Positions 61,938 to 64,000 of a DNA stretch of 64,000 nt are shown in pieces. The position numbers were made by a program, and so were the translations under genes. The notes under the pieces were generated by a model. That model was given only the letters and a program-made list of their open reading frames with translations, was not told the origin of the DNA and did no database searches. The stretch lies in NCBI GenBank assembly GCA_028752905.1, contig JAQNBH010000011.1:28610678-28674677 (forward strand), written 5' to 3'. The stretch's first letter is position 1, and each line of letters opens with the position of its first letter. This DNA is from Cladorhizidae sp. MBARI D1340-BT2. Taxonomy: Eukaryota; Porifera; Demospongiae; Poecilosclerida; Cladorhizidae.

Positions 61938-62320
61938 TGTTAGGGACCTTGTTAGGTAACACCCTAACAGCCCTAACAACACAGGAGCAACCTGCAGATG
62001 TTAACCTGCAGAAAGCTCACGAACAAACTGTTGACCTCAAAGTTGACCACACTTATGTTAATAGCCGCATGCATAAACAAACACACAGCTGCTACTTGTA
62101 TTCCATTGGATAGTCAATCAACCACATGCATGTATTTTACCTTATATGGTCATGTCCCTGGGGGGAGGCCAGCCTAGTTAAGGGCAGCCTCCCTCTGGAC
62201 AGATTATTCGGTCTTGAGTTGTGTCTTGTCGAAGTGAATAAAGTTGTTATTACTAGTTGCCTAAAGCACTAAGTGTGTAAAGCCTTAGCTAGACTGTTAG
62301 GGGTGGTGCATACCCTAACA
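61938..62320 (+). mobile_element. Solo LTR (383 bp)
   Basis: Begins TGTTAGGG and ends CCCTAACA, a perfect 8-bp terminal inverted repeat with TG...CA ends, flanked by the 5-bp duplication CCATA (61933-61937 and 62321-62325). An AATAAA signal lies at about 62239. No internal region or second LTR is in the window, so it is a solo LTR left after recombination. Strand is set by the AATAAA. Ty3/gypsy or a related LTR class; not resolvable further. Confidence 0.85.
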
Positions 62321-62325
62321 CCATA

Positions 62326-64000
62326 CCATACATATACTTTGGAAGTTGATTGGGATATTGATAAAACATCTGGATAAAGTTTCCATGTTTTGAGTAACAG
62401 TCTCAAGTAAATTTTGGCAGACATGCATAATGTTGGTTGTTTCATTATTGTACACCACTTACCATTCTCTCTCACCTAAATATTTTGGCTCAAGAAGAAG
62501 TGATAACCAGTCCTCTGATGGCAACTCAAGTAACTGTAAGAAGGATGAAGTTATTGAGGACACACATTCACATTCTGATAGTGCAATGCCTAATCAGAAT
62601 CTTGAAGGATCAATCCAAGTGTTTTTCTGTGAACTTGGATCAGTCAGAGGAGCCGACTACTTCAATGAAATGTGAAGGCAAGGAAGATACAGCAGCTTAT
62701 ATGTGCAAGGGACATTTGCAGTAGTTAATGACCGGTGGATGATATCATTTCTTGCCAAGAGAAAGATAATTACAGACTGAGTCTATTCATGACTGTTGCT
62801 TAGTGGCCCTGAATATGTTGCTCTACTGACCGGACCACTTCCTTTTTCAGTTTGAAACGTTCTTGGTGGCATGATGACTAGAGTTTCCAATTTCATGCAA
62901 CTCCTTGTCTCAACTTCGACAGTGATTCATGGAAATCCGTGTTTTCTGTTTTCGATAACAGTCATAATTCTGCCATAGTTGATTCAATTTAATTTTGTTT
63001 GATGTCATTTCTAGTGTTCTCTGATAGGAGGAAGTTAGATTTTTATTTACTGTAGGCAATACCAAGCTATGGTCATTAGAAGATGGGTCTTAATTGGCTT
63101 TTGAGGGTACCATGATTTAATTAACTGGGCTCGAGGAACCAATTCCATTCTGCTCAAATGCTAAATATTCTGCCAGCCTCAGAATCAATTTGAGCCTTTG
63201 ATCCCACCACAGTGGGAAGCTATGACTGTTTCCACAGATGAGGTGCATTTTTAAGTGACCTTGATGTTGCTACGTAACTGTATCTTCTAAGAAAATGTGC
63301 CAATGTAGATATTCAACATATCAGTGGAGAGCACACAGAATAAGGAATAAGTAACAAAATGGTATAAAAATGACCTACACTGAAGTAAGGAAAAAGTTAT
63401 GGTGTTGGCTTGTGGCTTGGCCCGTTCAGTTAGACAACTTCTGCTGGTCTCAGGCAGTTGTTATGTACCAGGAGTGCTGCCTTGCCCACTCTGTGTGTCT
63501 GCCATCTGATGCCAGGCATGCTGCTCAGCCCATGTGGTTATGGTTAGGCTCCTGCCGATGCATGTATGTCCTGATGTCCAACACATTGTGTTCATGGGTA
63601 GTCACCCATTTGGTGCATTGGGTTAGCATGCTACTTGTGCCTTGCAGAGGTACATATATGCAAGATCTGCCTCCTAGTGCAATGGGTTGGTACAAGGCTT
63701 GTGGACTGTTGCATTGAGTTTTACTTGGCTTGCTGTCTGGCTCATCGAGTACTTTGGCTTATTGCATGGAGCATTACCTATTTGCACACTTACTTCCTGG
63801 CTAGTTGGGTTAAGGCACTGCATGTCATGGGCTTATAGTTTATCTAGGCCAATCTGCCACTGCCTGCATATGAGCATGGTAAAACTTCATCACTGCCACT
63901 TGCCTTTGGTGGTGATTGTGCAGCTAACCATCTAACGACAGTCCTAAATCACCACATGATAATTTAGCTAATTCCGCGAGACAATAATGCTTTAAAGTTA
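62326..64000. other. Unassigned region
   Basis: Short ORFs at 62430-62675 (hydrophilic, Ser/Asp-rich) and 63370-63717 (Cys/Trp/Leu-rich) have no recognised motif. The end of the window from about 63400 is less AT-rich than the rest, without clear repeats. No gene called. Confidence 0.4.

Noticed and set aside
63370..63717. 115-codon Cys/Trp-rich ORF as a host gene
   Set aside because: No motif, no splice or promoter evidence, overlapping ORFs in other frames; left as unassigned.

Overview
This window is eukaryotic repeat-rich DNA, most likely from an invertebrate animal. The support is indirect: GT-AG spliced transposase genes, AT-rich composition, and remnants of piggyBac, hAT, Tc1/mariner, Ty3/gypsy and LINE elements together with several tandem-repeat families. 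A sponge or similar early-branching animal would fit, but the species cannot be fixed from the sequence. I recognise no host gene. Almost all interpretable sequence is transposon or tandem repeat, mostly decayed.

Layout. 1-1400: decayed 3' end of a Ty3/gypsy pol (integrase), plus strand. 1411-4751: a near-perfect inverted repeat (two arms of about 1.51 kb, 314 bp spacer) made of LINE-like fragments. 4752-20045: a 24-bp minisatellite with higher-order repeats of about 1.63-1.70 kb, whose last 0.77 kb is inverted. 20050-23540: degenerate satellite of about 180 bp per unit. 23540-25395: low-copy sequence with a 48-bp minisatellite; this block and the satellite recur at 50690-57713. 25396-31910: piggyBac element 1, with TIR element A (28767-31718) nested inside it. 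32363-33850: a second, broken piggyBac gene. 34320-34713: hAT C-terminal remnant. 34700-36028 and 42063-42661: one minisatellite of about 52 bp per unit, split by TIR element B (36029-42062), which itself carries a Tc1/mariner (36633-39011). 43128-45052: truncated relative (C) of element A with a large 34-bp array. 45391-49020: on the minus strand, a piggyBac N-terminal fragment joined to a gypsy-type polyprotein in which integrase lies upstream of reverse transcriptase, interrupted by an 866-bp TTAA element. 49316-50640: long trinucleotide tracts. 50690-56350: the 180-bp satellite again, interrupted by piggyBac element 4 (52897-54798) with a visible TTAA target duplication. 57714-64000: mostly unassigned, with a solo LTR at 61938-62320.

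The most interesting item is the A/B/C family. Its copies share termini beginning TGTGACAGG and a spliced gene whose last exon encodes a DNCTGQNKNN motif. Copy B is almost intact (three exons, one apparent frameshift, about 736 codons). Copy A has lost the last domain, and copies A and C carry a 34-bp satellite. I could not assign the family to a named superfamily. Other items of note are the integrase-before-RT gene order, the piggyBac/gypsy chimera, the long palindrome and the higher-order minisatellite.
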